Shown: positions 22,808 through 31,233, numbered from the stretch's first letter. The stretch is 64,000 bases of DNA from Ricordea florida (GCA_949710005.1 OX453276.1:2495201-2559200); one strand, 5' to 3'. A program made the numbers and translations. The notes: generated from the letters alone by a model not told the origin.

Positions 22808-23389
22808 GTTCAGTTCAAGTAATAACTGGCCTGTTGATGTTAGCGCACCTTTCAGCAGCTGTTTCAGCGATTTCTGCTTGTTGTTAAATGCTTCCCACAT
22901 GTCAAAGAGTTGCTCTCTGCATCCGCTTAAGCTTGCGCTCGGAGAGAAGACGAATCTGCAATGATACCAGGCGGGCTTCTTTGTGTAGCAAGTCCACAAG
23001 CATGTACAGCGGTAGACCACAACAGTCAGCAGCTCTTTTGTTCAGGCTCATACTCGTTGCGCTCAAATAGTAGCCTATTATTAGAAGTTCCACGGGAGAC
23101 AATGCGCCCAACACTCGGCGGCAGGTCCTTTACTTCATCTGCACCGGCTTTATGGAACAGTTTGCCGGCCGACCTGCGTATTATCACGACACTCGGTGTT
23201 TTTAAAAGTAAACTTAAGACATTTTTATTTAGATCAGCATTTTAATGTATCTTTTTAAATTTTTACTGTATTTTACCTTTTAGGTCTTAGTTGTTTATGT
23301 ATAATTATGTATACTTTTATTGTTTTTAATGAAATTACTGTAAAGCGCTTTTGATCAGCACATGTAAAAAGCGCTATATAAATTATTAA

Positions 23390-23427
<38 letters not shown>

Positions 23428-24214
23428 GGTGCCAACCTTCAATATCATTGTTCGTTCTTATGGACTGCATGAAAACGCTCCAGCACTTAGGGGGCCATAC
23501 TCTGCTGCGGATCCAGTTTTCTCCAATGTAGGCAACGAACTTTTTCAGTGGGTCCGTCGTAGCTTCTGCTTTCAGGCTCTCGTATGTTACTTCAATAGTC
23601 TCATGGGGTAAAAATGGCAGCGCCATCAGTCGTCTGATGTACTTATTTGTCGCCTGGTCACTCGTATAGGCAGTCTGCAAGCCTATCTCCTGCACTTTCC
23701 TCTACAGGGCCTGATTCCAGTGGAATGCACACCCCAGCAACTGCACTTCTGGTTGGACAGCTTTGCGGAATGCTCCCCACACGGCGCTCTCGAAGTCGGC
23801 GGTTGTTTCAGCGGGCGGTTGCTAACATACAACTGACAAAACCTTTATTTTTTTGGAAAGCTTGTTCTTTTTATATACATCATAACGAGGCTAACGTGCA
23901 CGCTAGTACCCAGGCTGGCAAACCTAGCCTACCATACATAACAGCGTAACTTGCTCGACGTTTGGGGCAGCTGGCAAGATCCTCAAGACCTTCTTCAACA
24001 CCCTCTTGTAGTCGTGCTTTCTTTTGCTTGACATAAGTACAAACAGGAGCGGAACTTGTTTGGCGTGGTCGCCTTCGTGGACGAAGGCGTTAATTGTGAA
24101 CAGCTGAGTAAAGGGTGGACGGCACAACTTGAATGTCCCTTCAACGTACCAGCGCTTAACCTTGCTTAACTTTTCCAGTTGTTCATCCGACGCTAAGATC
24201 AGGTGTACCATCAC
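22808..24214 (-). pseudogene. MULE-family (FLYWCH-type) transposase pseudogene
   Basis: Minus-strand fragments in order: 24214-23924 (KRWYVEGTFKLC, KQVPLLFVLMSSKRKHDY), about 23830-23704 (CAFHW, the conserved CxxxW-like block, then an in-frame TAG), 23695-23430 (WSVFMQSIRTNNDIEGWH), and, after a LINE insertion, 23040-22808 (LLHKEARLVSLQ, WEAFNN). These are the successive blocks of MULE transposases. Stops, frameshifts and the insertion make it dead. It lies between the inverted CGTACCCA ends at 22671 and 41252, with element 1 inserted upstream of it. Confidence 0.8.
23041..23426 (+). mobile_element. 5'-truncated LINE 3' end
   Basis: The plus strand encodes the C-terminal signature of a CR1/L2-like ORF2 (SSAPALWNSLPADLR, then FKSKLKTFLF) ending at 23245. 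It is followed by a short 3' UTR with AAAGCGCTATATAAATT and an (ATT)n tail to 23426. It sits antisense inside the MULE transposase, splitting it after TNNDIEGWH. Confidence 0.85.
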
Positions 24215-25016
24215 ATAGAAGGGCTCCTTGACGGGAGTTGACGAACTTTTTACAGAGAATACACAGATGTGTCATTTTCCTTGAAAGCTTTCAAAAGTTT
24301 TTAACGTTTGTAGGAGGTTCACGAGAACGATTAACAAGAATCTTTTTGGGGGGATGCTGCTGTAATCACCGAGTATTACTGTCTTCTGTTTGGGATATCG
24401 CGTTTCTCATTAAAATCTACATTAAAATTAAGGGACTTGTTGTGGATTTCATTGAAGGCGGGGGCAATTCACGACAGCTTTTTATAGTGGGACACTTACT
24501 CGAAAAGGATCGAATTTCTGGTCTTCTAATTGGTTAATGCTAATGTTGTTTACTCCTTTTGTGAAAATAAACTGATTTGTTAAAAATAAAAAAATCACAA
24601 CTACCTTGCGCGGGGCACTAATTAGCTGTCATTGTGAAGATAGTCACAAGTATAAACAATAGAAGAATAATGACAACACGGAAAAAATCACAATAATCTT
24701 ACCCGAGCAACTAATAAACTGGTACTGTTTAGGAAGTCAAACTTTCTTTACAATTTGTAAATTGGCTTGTCCCTATCACGAGCGACTCAGAATCGAAAAA
24801 AAGAAGCTATTGACTTGTGTTGTGAGCGCTCGGATTTAACCGGAACCTGTTCAATCTAAAGTTAAATCTAATCAATCAGTGACTTAACTTCGCTTCGCTT
24901 GACTCCGCTTAAATACGCTTTTTTTAAAATAAACAAAAGGGGTTTACTTGTATCCTACTCGTTACATCTTTAACGACATGTCGCAAGCAACAATCGAGTA
25001 GCCGATCAAAAAAAGA
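24215..25016. other. Non-coding flank of element 1
   Basis: Should be the 5' part of the MULE up to the element 1 insertion site. I found no FLYWCH zinc finger and no other gene. The empty site would join 25016 plus one ATTTG to 40982. Confidence 0.5.
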
Positions 25017-25021
25017 ATTTG
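25017..25021. repeat. Element 1 target-site duplication, left copy
   Basis: ATTTG directly before ACTACTATAT. The matching copy follows AGTAGT on the right. Five bases are perfect; a sixth does not match. Polintons are usually described with 6-bp duplications. Confidence 0.8.
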
Positions 25022-25289
25022 ACTACTATATTACCGTAAAAATAAGCGGGTTTTTTAAATTTTTATTAAATTTTTTTAAATTTTTCTTAAAATTTCCGGT
25101 GAGTTTCTAGCCCAATTTTACCAGAATTTTATGTATGTATGTATGTATGTATGTATGTATTTCAAAAAAATTTGATTTTAAAAACCGGTTTATTTTTTGA
25201 AAAGAAGAATTTAATATTTTATTAACTTTTACAAAAAATGAATTATTGTTTAAAGATTTACAAAAATTTTTATTAAATATGGAAAAAGA
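25022..25289 (+). repeat. Element 1 left TIR (268 bp)
   Basis: Matches 40681-40976 in inverted orientation. It runs from ACTACTATAT through T-rich sequence, a 30-nt (ATGT)n tract at 25131-25160, and the early-type promoter motif at 25242-25257. It ends 11 bases inside the first gene (ATGGAAAAAGA). Apart from tract length the arms look identical. Confidence 0.95.
25242..25257 (+). promoter_or_regulatory. Early-type promoter motif at the TIR inner edge, left
   Basis: AATTATTGTTTAAAGA, 22 bases before the ATG at 25279. The TTG within it would give a longer non-ATG frame, which I reject as a start. Confidence 0.6.
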
Positions 25290-25722
25290 GGTGAAAGATT
25301 TACATTTTCAACAATTAAAAAATATTGCAAAAGAGTTGAAAATAAAAGGAAGAACAAAAATGAATAAAGAAGATTTAATTAAAAGTATTAAAAAATTTTC
25401 AGAGGAGGAAATCATTAATGAAATTAAAAAAGATGGTATTAATAATAAATATTATTGTATCCATAAAAAGTGCAAATATTTTTGTAAAGAATGTTGTGGG
25501 TCACAATTATGTATACATAATAAAATTAAATATTGTTGTAAAGAATGTAAAGGATCAAAATTTTGTAAACACAACATACAAAAAACACATTGTAAAGAAT
25601 GTGGAGGATCTCAAATATGTGAACATGATAGACAAAAAACACATTGTAAAGAATGTGGAGGATCCCAAATATGCGAACATAGAAAACAGAAGGCACATTG
25701 TAAAGAATGTCGAAAAAAATGA
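25279..25722 (+). CDS. SAP-like domain plus Cys/His-repeat protein (147 aa), element 1
   Basis: Residues 1-50 form a SAP/HeH-like two-helix motif (LHFQQLKNIAKELKI, then MNKEDLIKSIKKF), a fold that usually binds DNA. The rest is five 18-residue repeats of the form CKECxGSxxCxH, each offering Cys2-Cys-His and probably binding zinc. I recall similar repeats from algae and large DNA viruses. Start at the ATG at 25279 because the longer frame begins with TTG inside the promoter motif. It opens directly inside the left TIR and is followed after 34 bp by the 187 aa gene. Homologous to the TIR-borne gene of element 2. Likely an early DNA-binding regulator; inference only. Confidence 0.75.
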   Translation: MEKEVKDLHFQQLKNIAKELKIKGRTKMNKEDLIKSIKKFSEEEIINEIKKDGINNKYYCIHKKCKYFCKECCGSQLCIHNKIKYCCKECKGSKFCKHNIQKTHCKECGGSQICEHDRQKTHCKECGGSQICEHRKQKAHCKECRKK

Positions 25723-25737
25723 ATTATGATTTAAATA
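25722..25737 (+). promoter_or_regulatory. Early-type promoter motif before the 187 aa gene
   Basis: AATTATGATTTAAATA, starting on the last base of the preceding stop codon and about 20 bases before the ATG. Nearly identical to the copy at 26333. Confidence 0.6.
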
Positions 25738-25756
25738 TTTAAAATAAAATATAAAA

Positions 25757-26320
25757 ATGAATATAAATAAAAAGATTGAGTTTAAATATCTTAATGAAAA
25801 AGAACTAGGTGTTCATGATTTTATGGAATCAATCAAGAAAGATTTGTTAAAAAAGATCTCAAGAACTCTTGATTTTATTGATAAAAATAATGAGGAAATT
25901 TATTTTGAAGTTTCGTATATTAATAAGAATAATAATGAAATTTATTTTAATTTTTCTTATGATGTAAAGAATTTTTTCGCGAATGGGATGTTTAATGATA
26001 AGTTTATTAATGATATGATATACTATGTAAATAGAGAAGAAAACTATGATTATGATTATGATATGGAATTATTTTATGATTATGAAGATGATGATGAAGA
26101 TGATGATGAACAGATGGAATATAATATTAATAATTTTATTATTGATTCGTTTGAAGCCGCGATAAAAATAGATGTTTATAAGTTAAAACATAAAAAGAAA
26201 TTCTACAAAAAATTACATGATGGAATAGTTGATGTAGCATGGCACCAAAAAAGATTTTTAGATTGGTGTCTTGATTTTGAGGAGTCAAGGGATTTGAAAG
26301 AACTTTTGGGAAAAAATTAA
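25757..26320 (+). CDS. Uncharacterised acidic 187 aa protein, element 1
   Basis: No recognised family. Residues 90-125 are highly acidic, with a run of Asp/Glu codons (GAT/GAA repeats at 26085-26120). The C-terminus has a conserved block, KLHDGIVDVAWHQKRFLDWC, then LDFEESRDL, that is nearly repeated in the element 2 copy (62586-63190, minus), which is frameshifted. It belongs to the accessory cluster transcribed toward the penton gene, and its own early-type motif precedes it. The length, acidity and lack of TM suggest a soluble nuclear or regulatory protein, but nothing shows a function. Confidence 0.7.
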   Translation: MNINKKIEFKYLNEKELGVHDFMESIKKDLLKKISRTLDFIDKNNEEIYFEVSYINKNNNEIYFNFSYDVKNFFANGMFNDKFINDMIYYVNREENYDYDYDMELFYDYEDDDEDDDEQMEYNINNFIIDSFEAAIKIDVYKLKHKKKFYKKLHDGIVDVAWHQKRFLDWCLDFEESRDLKELLGKN

Positions 26321-26332
26321 AAAAAAAAAATG

Positions 26333-26348
26333 AATTATGATTTAAATA
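26333..26348 (+). promoter_or_regulatory. Early-type promoter motif before the 96 aa gene
   Basis: AATTATGATTTAAATA, 22 bases before the ATG at 26371, followed by an A-rich leader. Confidence 0.6.
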
Positions 26349-26370
26349 TTTTAAAATAAAATAAAAAATA

Positions 26371-26661
26371 ATGAATAAAGAAGATCAACAATATAAAATT
26401 ATTAAATATAGTAAAAAGGATTTAATAGATCAGTTAAAAAAAAATGGAATAAAAGATATTAATTATATTGCTGTTAATAGTGTATTAAATAAATTGAATA
26501 AAAAATATGGAGGAGATAAAGTAACTACATTAGAAGAACTTCAAGAAGATATGAAAAAACAAAGGGATAAAGCAGCTAAGGCATATGGAATAGAAAACGA
26601 TCCTAATATAAGCGATGAAGAAATGTTGAAAAAATTATTTGGGGAAATGAAGAAAAGATAA
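26371..26661 (+). CDS. Uncharacterised basic 96 aa protein, element 1 only
   Basis: Lys-rich and helical. The first 50 residues (KKDLIDQLKKNGIKD and so on) again look like a small helix-turn DNA-binding fold. The C-terminal half is a charged helix. No homologue in element 2, where the corresponding space is taken by the end of the broken 187 aa homologue. Last gene of the plus-strand accessory cluster, convergent with the penton gene across a 97-bp gap holding a hairpin. Confidence 0.65.
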   Translation: MNKEDQQYKIIKYSKKDLIDQLKKNGIKDINYIAVNSVLNKLNKKYGGDKVTTLEELQEDMKKQRDKAAKAYGIENDPNISDEEMLKKLFGEMKKR

Positions 26662-26712
26662 ATAAAAAATGCAGTATATTGATTTGAAGAGTTAATATAT
26701 TAGAAATAATTA

Positions 26713-26744
26713 TGTTATATAACTCAAATAATAGTTACATAACA
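26713..26744 (-). terminator. Conserved hairpin at convergent gene ends, element 1
   Basis: On the minus strand TGTTATGTAACT, an 8-nt loop, then AGTTATATAACA. The single mismatch becomes a G-U pair only in the minus-strand transcript, i.e. that of the penton gene ending at 26758. Almost the same sequence follows the penton gene of element 2 (62531-62563). Confidence 0.7.
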
Positions 26745-26757
26745 AAATACACAAAAT

Positions 26758-27393
26758 TTATCTAAATCTTAAACTAAAAGTTATGGGAGAACCCTTTAGA
26801 TCAAGTTTTTCCCATTCATTGTCTAATATGGTTAAATCAAAGTGGTTTATTACGCTCTCATATGTTCGAAGTGGAATTGTTGGATAATCTTTTGAGGGTA
26901 TGTTTGCAAGTAGTGTTGATGGTGAGAGTTTCACAGGTTCTCCATATTTTGTTTTATTCATATATGAAGACTTATTATCAACTATACTACACATAAGTCT
27001 AAATGGACCCTTATTTTGTATATTTATAGGGTATAATTTACCAGGATTTATAATTTCAGGCACACCTAAACCAATAGACAAAGCTTTAGTAAGTTTAACG
27101 TTAAAGTTCTTATTTGAATATAGATAGTCAACAGTATCAGTCTCAATTATTGTTATCTTTTCCCTATTCGGATCATTAAAAAAGATCGAATTAATATTAC
27201 GAAGAGAATATGTACCAGGTTCAATTATTATGAAGCCAATATTATTAGCATTTTCTATTATCTGCCGATCCTTGAAATTAATAAATCTTTTAGTTTTAAT
27301 ATTACAATCTAGTAGTTGCATCTCACTAATATTTTTAAGCGGAGGCTCTAAATAAATCCTTGTTTCAGGATCATACATGGTAATGCTCAACAT
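26758..27393 (-). CDS. Penton-like minor capsid protein (211 aa), element 1
   Basis: Predicted single-jelly-roll vertex protein of the Maverick virion. The family's C-terminal signature is present: LLANIPSKDYPTIPLRTYES, then a terminal SPITFSLRF strand. The length fits known Polinton minor capsid proteins (about 200 aa). No TM segment or signal. Last gene of the morphogenesis block, followed by the conserved hairpin. Upstream motif TTTAAAG lies about 35 bases before the ATG. The 209 aa homologue in element 2 has the same position. Identification from terminal motif, size and gene order. Confidence 0.75.
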   Translation of the reverse strand: MLSITMYDPETRIYLEPPLKNISEMQLLDCNIKTKRFINFKDRQIIENANNIGFIIIEPGTYSLRNINSIFFNDPNREKITIIETDTVDYLYSNKNFNVKLTKALSIGLGVPEIINPGKLYPINIQNKGPFRLMCSIVDNKSSYMNKTKYGEPVKLSPSTLLANIPSKDYPTIPLRTYESVINHFDLTILDNEWEKLDLKGSPITFSLRFR

Positions 27394-27620
27394 TTTTTTT
27401 GTTTGGTTACTTTATATTCATCTTTAAATTTGCATTGACGTAATCACATTCCTGAGCGACGTTAGAAACGAGCCTTTTAAAAGTAAACATAAAATCTACT
27501 TTTCAATTTCAAAACCACTTTACGTTTTGCTTGTTGCTATGTCGCAAAAGTATGCAATCTATTGTTCTACACGTGAAAACTAATTTGTAAACAATCATAA
27601 TCACGTGAAATACTCATGAA
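27394..27620. other. 227-bp spacer peculiar to element 1
   Basis: Element 2 has only 34 bp between the homologous genes. The extra sequence is less AT-rich than the rest, contains two TCACGTG-like words (near 27570 and 27600), and carries the penton gene promoter region at its 27400-27430 end. No ORF. It may be captured host DNA. Confidence 0.55.
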
Positions 27621-29159
27621 CTACCGAAATAGATACCAAGCTAATCCACCCGCTAGAATTATAAATGCTAATATATTCTTTTCATGTTGCGTTGAGCCCT
27701 GTTTCATTGAGGGTTTTAGTTCCTGAGGGGTTTTATTCGTTTCAGTTTTACCTCCCAGGAGAATATGAGGTAACTTTACCTTTGAAGATCCTAAGTTATG
27801 AATTATTCCAACTTTTTTTGTTTCAGTGTTTAGGGAATTATTCACACCAAAATTCATATCATTACTCGCTTTCATAAGTTTGTTGTTAAAACCTGTCACG
27901 CTTTCAGTATTGATTATCATATTACTCGGCATCAACCACACACCAGGAGCAATAGCAACATCAAGCCGTAATTTCGCTTCTTGAACAGCTAATTGATACC
28001 TTTGGATAGAACTAGAAATATCATTCTCAATCACACTACTTTCAAATAAAGCCAAAAATTCTTGTTGTGTTTCGATTGCGCCACCACCATTACCATAAAT
28101 TGAATTTCTAGTGTTAACTTGTGAGCCTAATATACAGTAAACAAAAGCTTCAGCAGATCTATTCAATCTACCAAGTCCAGCTTTAGTGAGCCCATGTCCT
28201 CTTGTAGGGATAAACCAAGCATATTTGAAATCAGCAAAGTCGTCATTGCGTATAAATGAAATTAGATTACCCTTTTCTTTCTTTCCACCTTCATCAGCGA
28301 ATTTATTTCCTTCACCAGGCCATTGATCTGCTTCAACATCATAATTCCTTACAATATGTACATTTTGGTATCCCCCACCTCTTCCATGATATCCAGACCC
28401 ATAATCAAGGAATATATCACCCAATCCTCCATTTCTTCCTCCTTTCCATCTAAAATCGGAATTATTACTAATCCCAAATTCAGCGCACAATCTTTGATAT
28501 GCAACTTTACTATATGGATTATTATTTATCACAAAAGGCTGCTCATCAGGTAAAGGCAGTTTCAATTCATATAATATTCTCCTTATTGTGAAATATATAT
28601 GAAACTTAATAAAGCTATTTACTACTTTGGGATAATTTAAACTTTCAAAAGGACTTATCCCACAACCAGATGTTGCACACCAAACTGCAAAGTTAAGTTG
28701 TTGTGGCCAATAATTCATATCAGGAGCATTCAACCATTTTCTACTTTGCTTTCCAAATTTGAAAGTAACTACTTGATTGGTAAAAACATTACGCATCTTT
28801 GCTGTAAATTTCTTCGTATTTGAAACGTATATATCAAGTAAGGTTAGAATTTTTGTTATATTGCTTGTAAAATCATCAAAATTAACAGCTGGTATTGGAT
28901 AAGATATATTTTTTAATGTTAAACTTTCAGGAAATGAACTAAATTCTTCATCATTCAGTCCTAAATCTTTCCATAAAAGTCTTTTCATATTAGGTGATAT
29001 GTCATCAGTCCATGTTTTTCCAGTAGGGTCATCATTTGACATTACAGTTATACCATTATATTTCCACTTAATATATCCTCCATAAGAATCAGACACAAAT
29101 ACAAATTTATCAAGATTAGCACTTTGGTACCTATTTTTGAAATCATTGAATAATGACAT
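27621..29159 (-). CDS. Conserved 512 aa virion-associated protein with C-terminal TM anchor, element 1
   Basis: The second largest protein of the block. Function unknown. I recognise the family as a recurrent ORF of cnidarian Mavericks from the block YWPQQLNFAVWCATSGCG and the later segment RLCAEFGIS. The N-terminal half is globular (YGGYIKWKYNGITVM). The middle is Gly-rich (about residues 245-275). The last 16 residues are a single hydrophobic helix (ILAFIILAGGLAWYLF) that would anchor it in a membrane by its tail. The element 2 homologue is 529 aa with the same layout and TM tail. Plausible roles are an inner-membrane or entry-related virion component; this is inference. Confidence 0.75.
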   Translation of the reverse strand: MSLFNDFKNRYQSANLDKFVFVSDSYGGYIKWKYNGITVMSNDDPTGKTWTDDISPNMKRLLWKDLGLNDEEFSSFPESLTLKNISYPIPAVNFDDFTSNITKILTLLDIYVSNTKKFTAKMRNVFTNQVVTFKFGKQSRKWLNAPDMNYWPQQLNFAVWCATSGCGISPFESLNYPKVVNSFIKFHIYFTIRRILYELKLPLPDEQPFVINNNPYSKVAYQRLCAEFGISNNSDFRWKGGRNGGLGDIFLDYGSGYHGRGGGYQNVHIVRNYDVEADQWPGEGNKFADEGGKKEKGNLISFIRNDDFADFKYAWFIPTRGHGLTKAGLGRLNRSAEAFVYCILGSQVNTRNSIYGNGGGAIETQQEFLALFESSVIENDISSSIQRYQLAVQEAKLRLDVAIAPGVWLMPSNMIINTESVTGFNNKLMKASNDMNFGVNNSLNTETKKVGIIHNLGSSKVKLPHILLGGKTETNKTPQELKPSMKQGSTQHEKNILAFIILAGGLAWYLFR

Positions 29160-29181
29160 TTTTTTTCATAACATGTTGCTT

Positions 29182-29253
29182 TTAAATAAACTCTTTCCTA
29201 ACACCGGCAAAACAATTAAATCCTACATCAGTTCTCTCATATGAAATTTTCAG
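29182..29253 (-). other. 72-nt segment conserved as codons in the -1 frame past a gene end, element 1
   Basis: Overlaps the stop (29250-29252) of the 198 aa gene. In the frame starting one base before that stop it reads 23 sense codons (LKISYERTDVG... then NCFAG) and a stop. Element 2 has the same length, frame relation and residues at 60145-60216, with mostly third-position changes. No in-frame ATG opens it. Either a frameshift-accessed extension or an unrecognised small exon. Confidence 0.65.
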
Positions 29254-29846
29254 TGATCTCGACTTACCAATTCCTTTAATATTTCCTCTCGAACCTCTGT
29301 TCTTATCTGATTCATATTTAAGTTTTTTTCTGTATCTTTCCTGGTTTTTTGGCGGATTTCCATTTTTAGTTTTTCAAACTTATCCACTTCTGATAAAATT
29401 AAAGAAAATTCTTGGTCAGAGATTGTGTTATCTTTCAGAGCCTTTGAAACTAAATCGTGAATAGTGTTTACTTTTGCTTTTGCGAGAGAAACTGTCTGTT
29501 CATGTTTACTAACTTTATGGGAAAGTCGTTTAGAAGCAGAACCGAATCCAACCGATATCACCCCACAAAATCCACCAACAACACCTAATGGTATACCAAC
29601 AACAGCGCCAAAACCAGAAAGAGATGTTCCGAGTCCACTTGCAGATAGAATAACTGAAAATATACCACTACAAACACTTATTTTTGTAAATATTCCTCTC
29701 GCTCGATTATACTTTTTCCTAACATCCTTGTAATGTTTAATTTCCCTTTGAAGATTATTTAGTACTTCACAGGACTTTTGTAGTCTGAAATTATTTGGAT
29801 CACAATTAATAGGTAATTGCGGATAAATTCCCTTGTAGTCATCCAT
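29250..29846 (-). CDS. Gly-rich membrane protein (198 aa), element 1
   Basis: The N-terminal 50 residues are charged and helical. Residues 55-105 are a long small-residue hydrophobic segment (SASGLGTSLSGFGAVVGIPL, then GVVGGFCGVISVGFG) probably forming one hairpin or two close membrane passes. The C-terminal half is a charged helix. The pattern is conserved in the 196 aa homologue of element 2 and in what I recall of other cnidarian Mavericks. The small-xxx-small packing suggests oligomerisation in membranes, perhaps an inner virion membrane; function not shown. A late-type promoter motif precedes it. Its 3' end overlaps the conserved -1 frame segment. Confidence 0.7.
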   Translation of the reverse strand: MDDYKGIYPQLPINCDPNNFRLQKSCEVLNNLQREIKHYKDVRKKYNRARGIFTKISVCSGIFSVILSASGLGTSLSGFGAVVGIPLGVVGGFCGVISVGFGSASKRLSHKVSKHEQTVSLAKAKVNTIHDLVSKALKDNTISDQEFSLILSEVDKFEKLKMEIRQKTRKDTEKNLNMNQIRTEVREEILKELVSRDH

Positions 29847-29860
29847 ATTGTATTTTACTG

Positions 29861-29880
29861 ATCAACAAGAAATCTTTAAA
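29861..29880 (-). promoter_or_regulatory. Late-type promoter motif before the 198 aa gene
   Basis: TTTAAAGATTTCTTGTTGAT, 14 bases before the ATG at 29846. Matches TCTAAAGATATCATGTTGA at the homologous site of element 2. Confidence 0.6.
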
Positions 29881-29884
29881 TTTG

Positions 29885-31168
29885 TTACTTTCTCTTTTTT
29901 ACACTTTCCACAAAATATAGAACCACAGCCATTATTAACAACCAAGCATTCTTACCTAAAAATCCAATAACCTCACCAGCTGTTTTGAATAAAAAGCTTA
30001 CAATCGCACCAACCATCCCTGGTAATATTTCCCCGAGTTTCTTCCCAAGAGCTTTCAATCCATTTCCAACACCTTTTCCTAATGTGGATAAACCTCTAGA
30101 AAGATTAGAAACTATAACACCAATAACAACACCAACAGCACTTACAACTGCAAATACTGTAAAACCATACTTTTTGAAGATATACTTTACCCTTTCTCGT
30201 AATGGTAGATTTTTAAGTATTTCTTCATTTTGGCTCTCAATCTCAGCTATTTTTTCTTGGTTATAAATAATACTCTTTCTTGCTAGTTCTCTAAAATTAT
30301 CAACTTCAGCTTTTAATCTTTCATTACTGCGTTCTAAAATTGGTAAATTTGACTGTCCCTTCTTATTTTTTTCAAGCTCATCTTTGTATCGATTTAATTC
30401 GCTTTTAAGTTTATCAATCCGCGTTTTATCTAACAGTTTATCTTTATCAACTGAATCTAAATAACTTTCACTTTCTGCGATTTTAGTTTGCTGTCTTTCA
30501 ATTAAAGCTTTCATCTCTTCTTTTTCAATTTTGACATATTTTTCTATATAATTTTCATATTCTTCCAAAACTGGTTTTAAACGCTCTAATGCATTTTTTA
30601 AATCTCTAATTTTTTTATTATCTTCCTCCTTTTGTGATAAAAGATTATTTCTTTCTTTAAAAATGGTTTCATAATCAACACCAAGAGCTTTTTTTAATGT
30701 ATCAGGAAGTTCATCATTCAATTTGTCTCCTTTTAATAATGAGTAAGTTTTTGCTCCTTTCCTATTTAATTTTACTTTTAAGTCTCCATATTCATCATAC
30801 CAATGAAAAAACTGTGATGTGTCTGCATTAGGAAATAATGATTTAATCTCATCTTCAGATTCATCTTTATTTTTTAAACTTTCACTAACAATAGTTTTTG
30901 CTGATTTAGGTCTTGCCCCCTCTTTCTCATAATCCCTACCTCCAAAAGATGTTTCTTGTATACGGGTTCTGGGTGGGGTGCCAGGCGGAGGATTTCGACG
31001 ACGGTCAGGTGGAGTTCCTGGAGGAGGACTTTCCATTTCACCATCATCATCAGGATTAATTACCCTAGTTGTTGATGATATTGGGCCCATTTCAACCTCT
31101 TCTACATCATCCTCATCATCCTCATTAAAATCTTGACTCAATAGTGGAGTTTTTTCTGATTCTTCCAT
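29885..31168 (-). CDS. Coiled-coil protein with C-terminal membrane region (427 aa), element 1
   Basis: Acidic, proline-rich N-terminus (residues 1-75), then a charged segment containing RDYEKEGAR, then about 170 residues of coiled coil (roughly 165-310). A C-terminal membrane-active region follows: a first hydrophobic helix (FTVFAVVSAVGVVIGVIVS), an amphipathic Gly/Lys stretch (LSTLGKGVGNGLKALGKKLG), and a final TM (AWLLIMAVVLYFVES) with a basic tail. The C-terminal half is far better conserved in the element 2 protein than the N-terminal half. The architecture suggests a virion membrane protein or a membrane-disrupting component; no activity is shown. A late-type motif precedes it. Confidence 0.75.
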   Translation of the reverse strand: MEESEKTPLLSQDFNEDDEDDVEEVEMGPISSTTRVINPDDDGEMESPPPGTPPDRRRNPPPGTPPRTRIQETSFGGRDYEKEGARPKSAKTIVSESLKNKDESEDEIKSLFPNADTSQFFHWYDEYGDLKVKLNRKGAKTYSLLKGDKLNDELPDTLKKALGVDYETIFKERNNLLSQKEEDNKKIRDLKNALERLKPVLEEYENYIEKYVKIEKEEMKALIERQQTKIAESESYLDSVDKDKLLDKTRIDKLKSELNRYKDELEKNKKGQSNLPILERSNERLKAEVDNFRELARKSIIYNQEKIAEIESQNEEILKNLPLRERVKYIFKKYGFTVFAVVSAVGVVIGVIVSNLSRGLSTLGKGVGNGLKALGKKLGEILPGMVGAIVSFLFKTAGEVIGFLGKNAWLLIMAVVLYFVESVKKRK

Positions 31169-31180
31169 GATTTTTTACTC

Positions 31181-31200
31181 ATCGGTAAGAAATCTTTAGA
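31181..31200 (-). promoter_or_regulatory. Late-type promoter motif before the coiled-coil gene
   Basis: TCTAAAGATTTCTTACCGAT, followed by GAGTAAAAAATC and the ATG at 31168. The homologous site in element 2 (58269-58288) differs by one base and fixes the true start of that gene. Confidence 0.7.
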
Positions 31201-31233
31201 CCTAAAAGTTATGTTTGTAAATTATAAAAAAAA

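Noticed and set aside
23273..23695. Frame with a poly-Asn tail as a gene
   Set aside because: The Asn run is the (ATT)n tail of an antisense LINE; the rest is a MULE transposase fragment.
25131..25160. Telomere-like repeat at the element end
   Set aside because: It is an (ATGT)n microsatellite inside the TIR, not a telomeric repeat, and lies internal to the terminus.
25246..25279. Longer frame of the SAP/Cys-His gene starting at 25246, and of the element 1 polymerase at 40724
   Set aside because: Both would begin with TTG inside the promoter motif. The ATGs at 25279 and 40691 are the natural starts.
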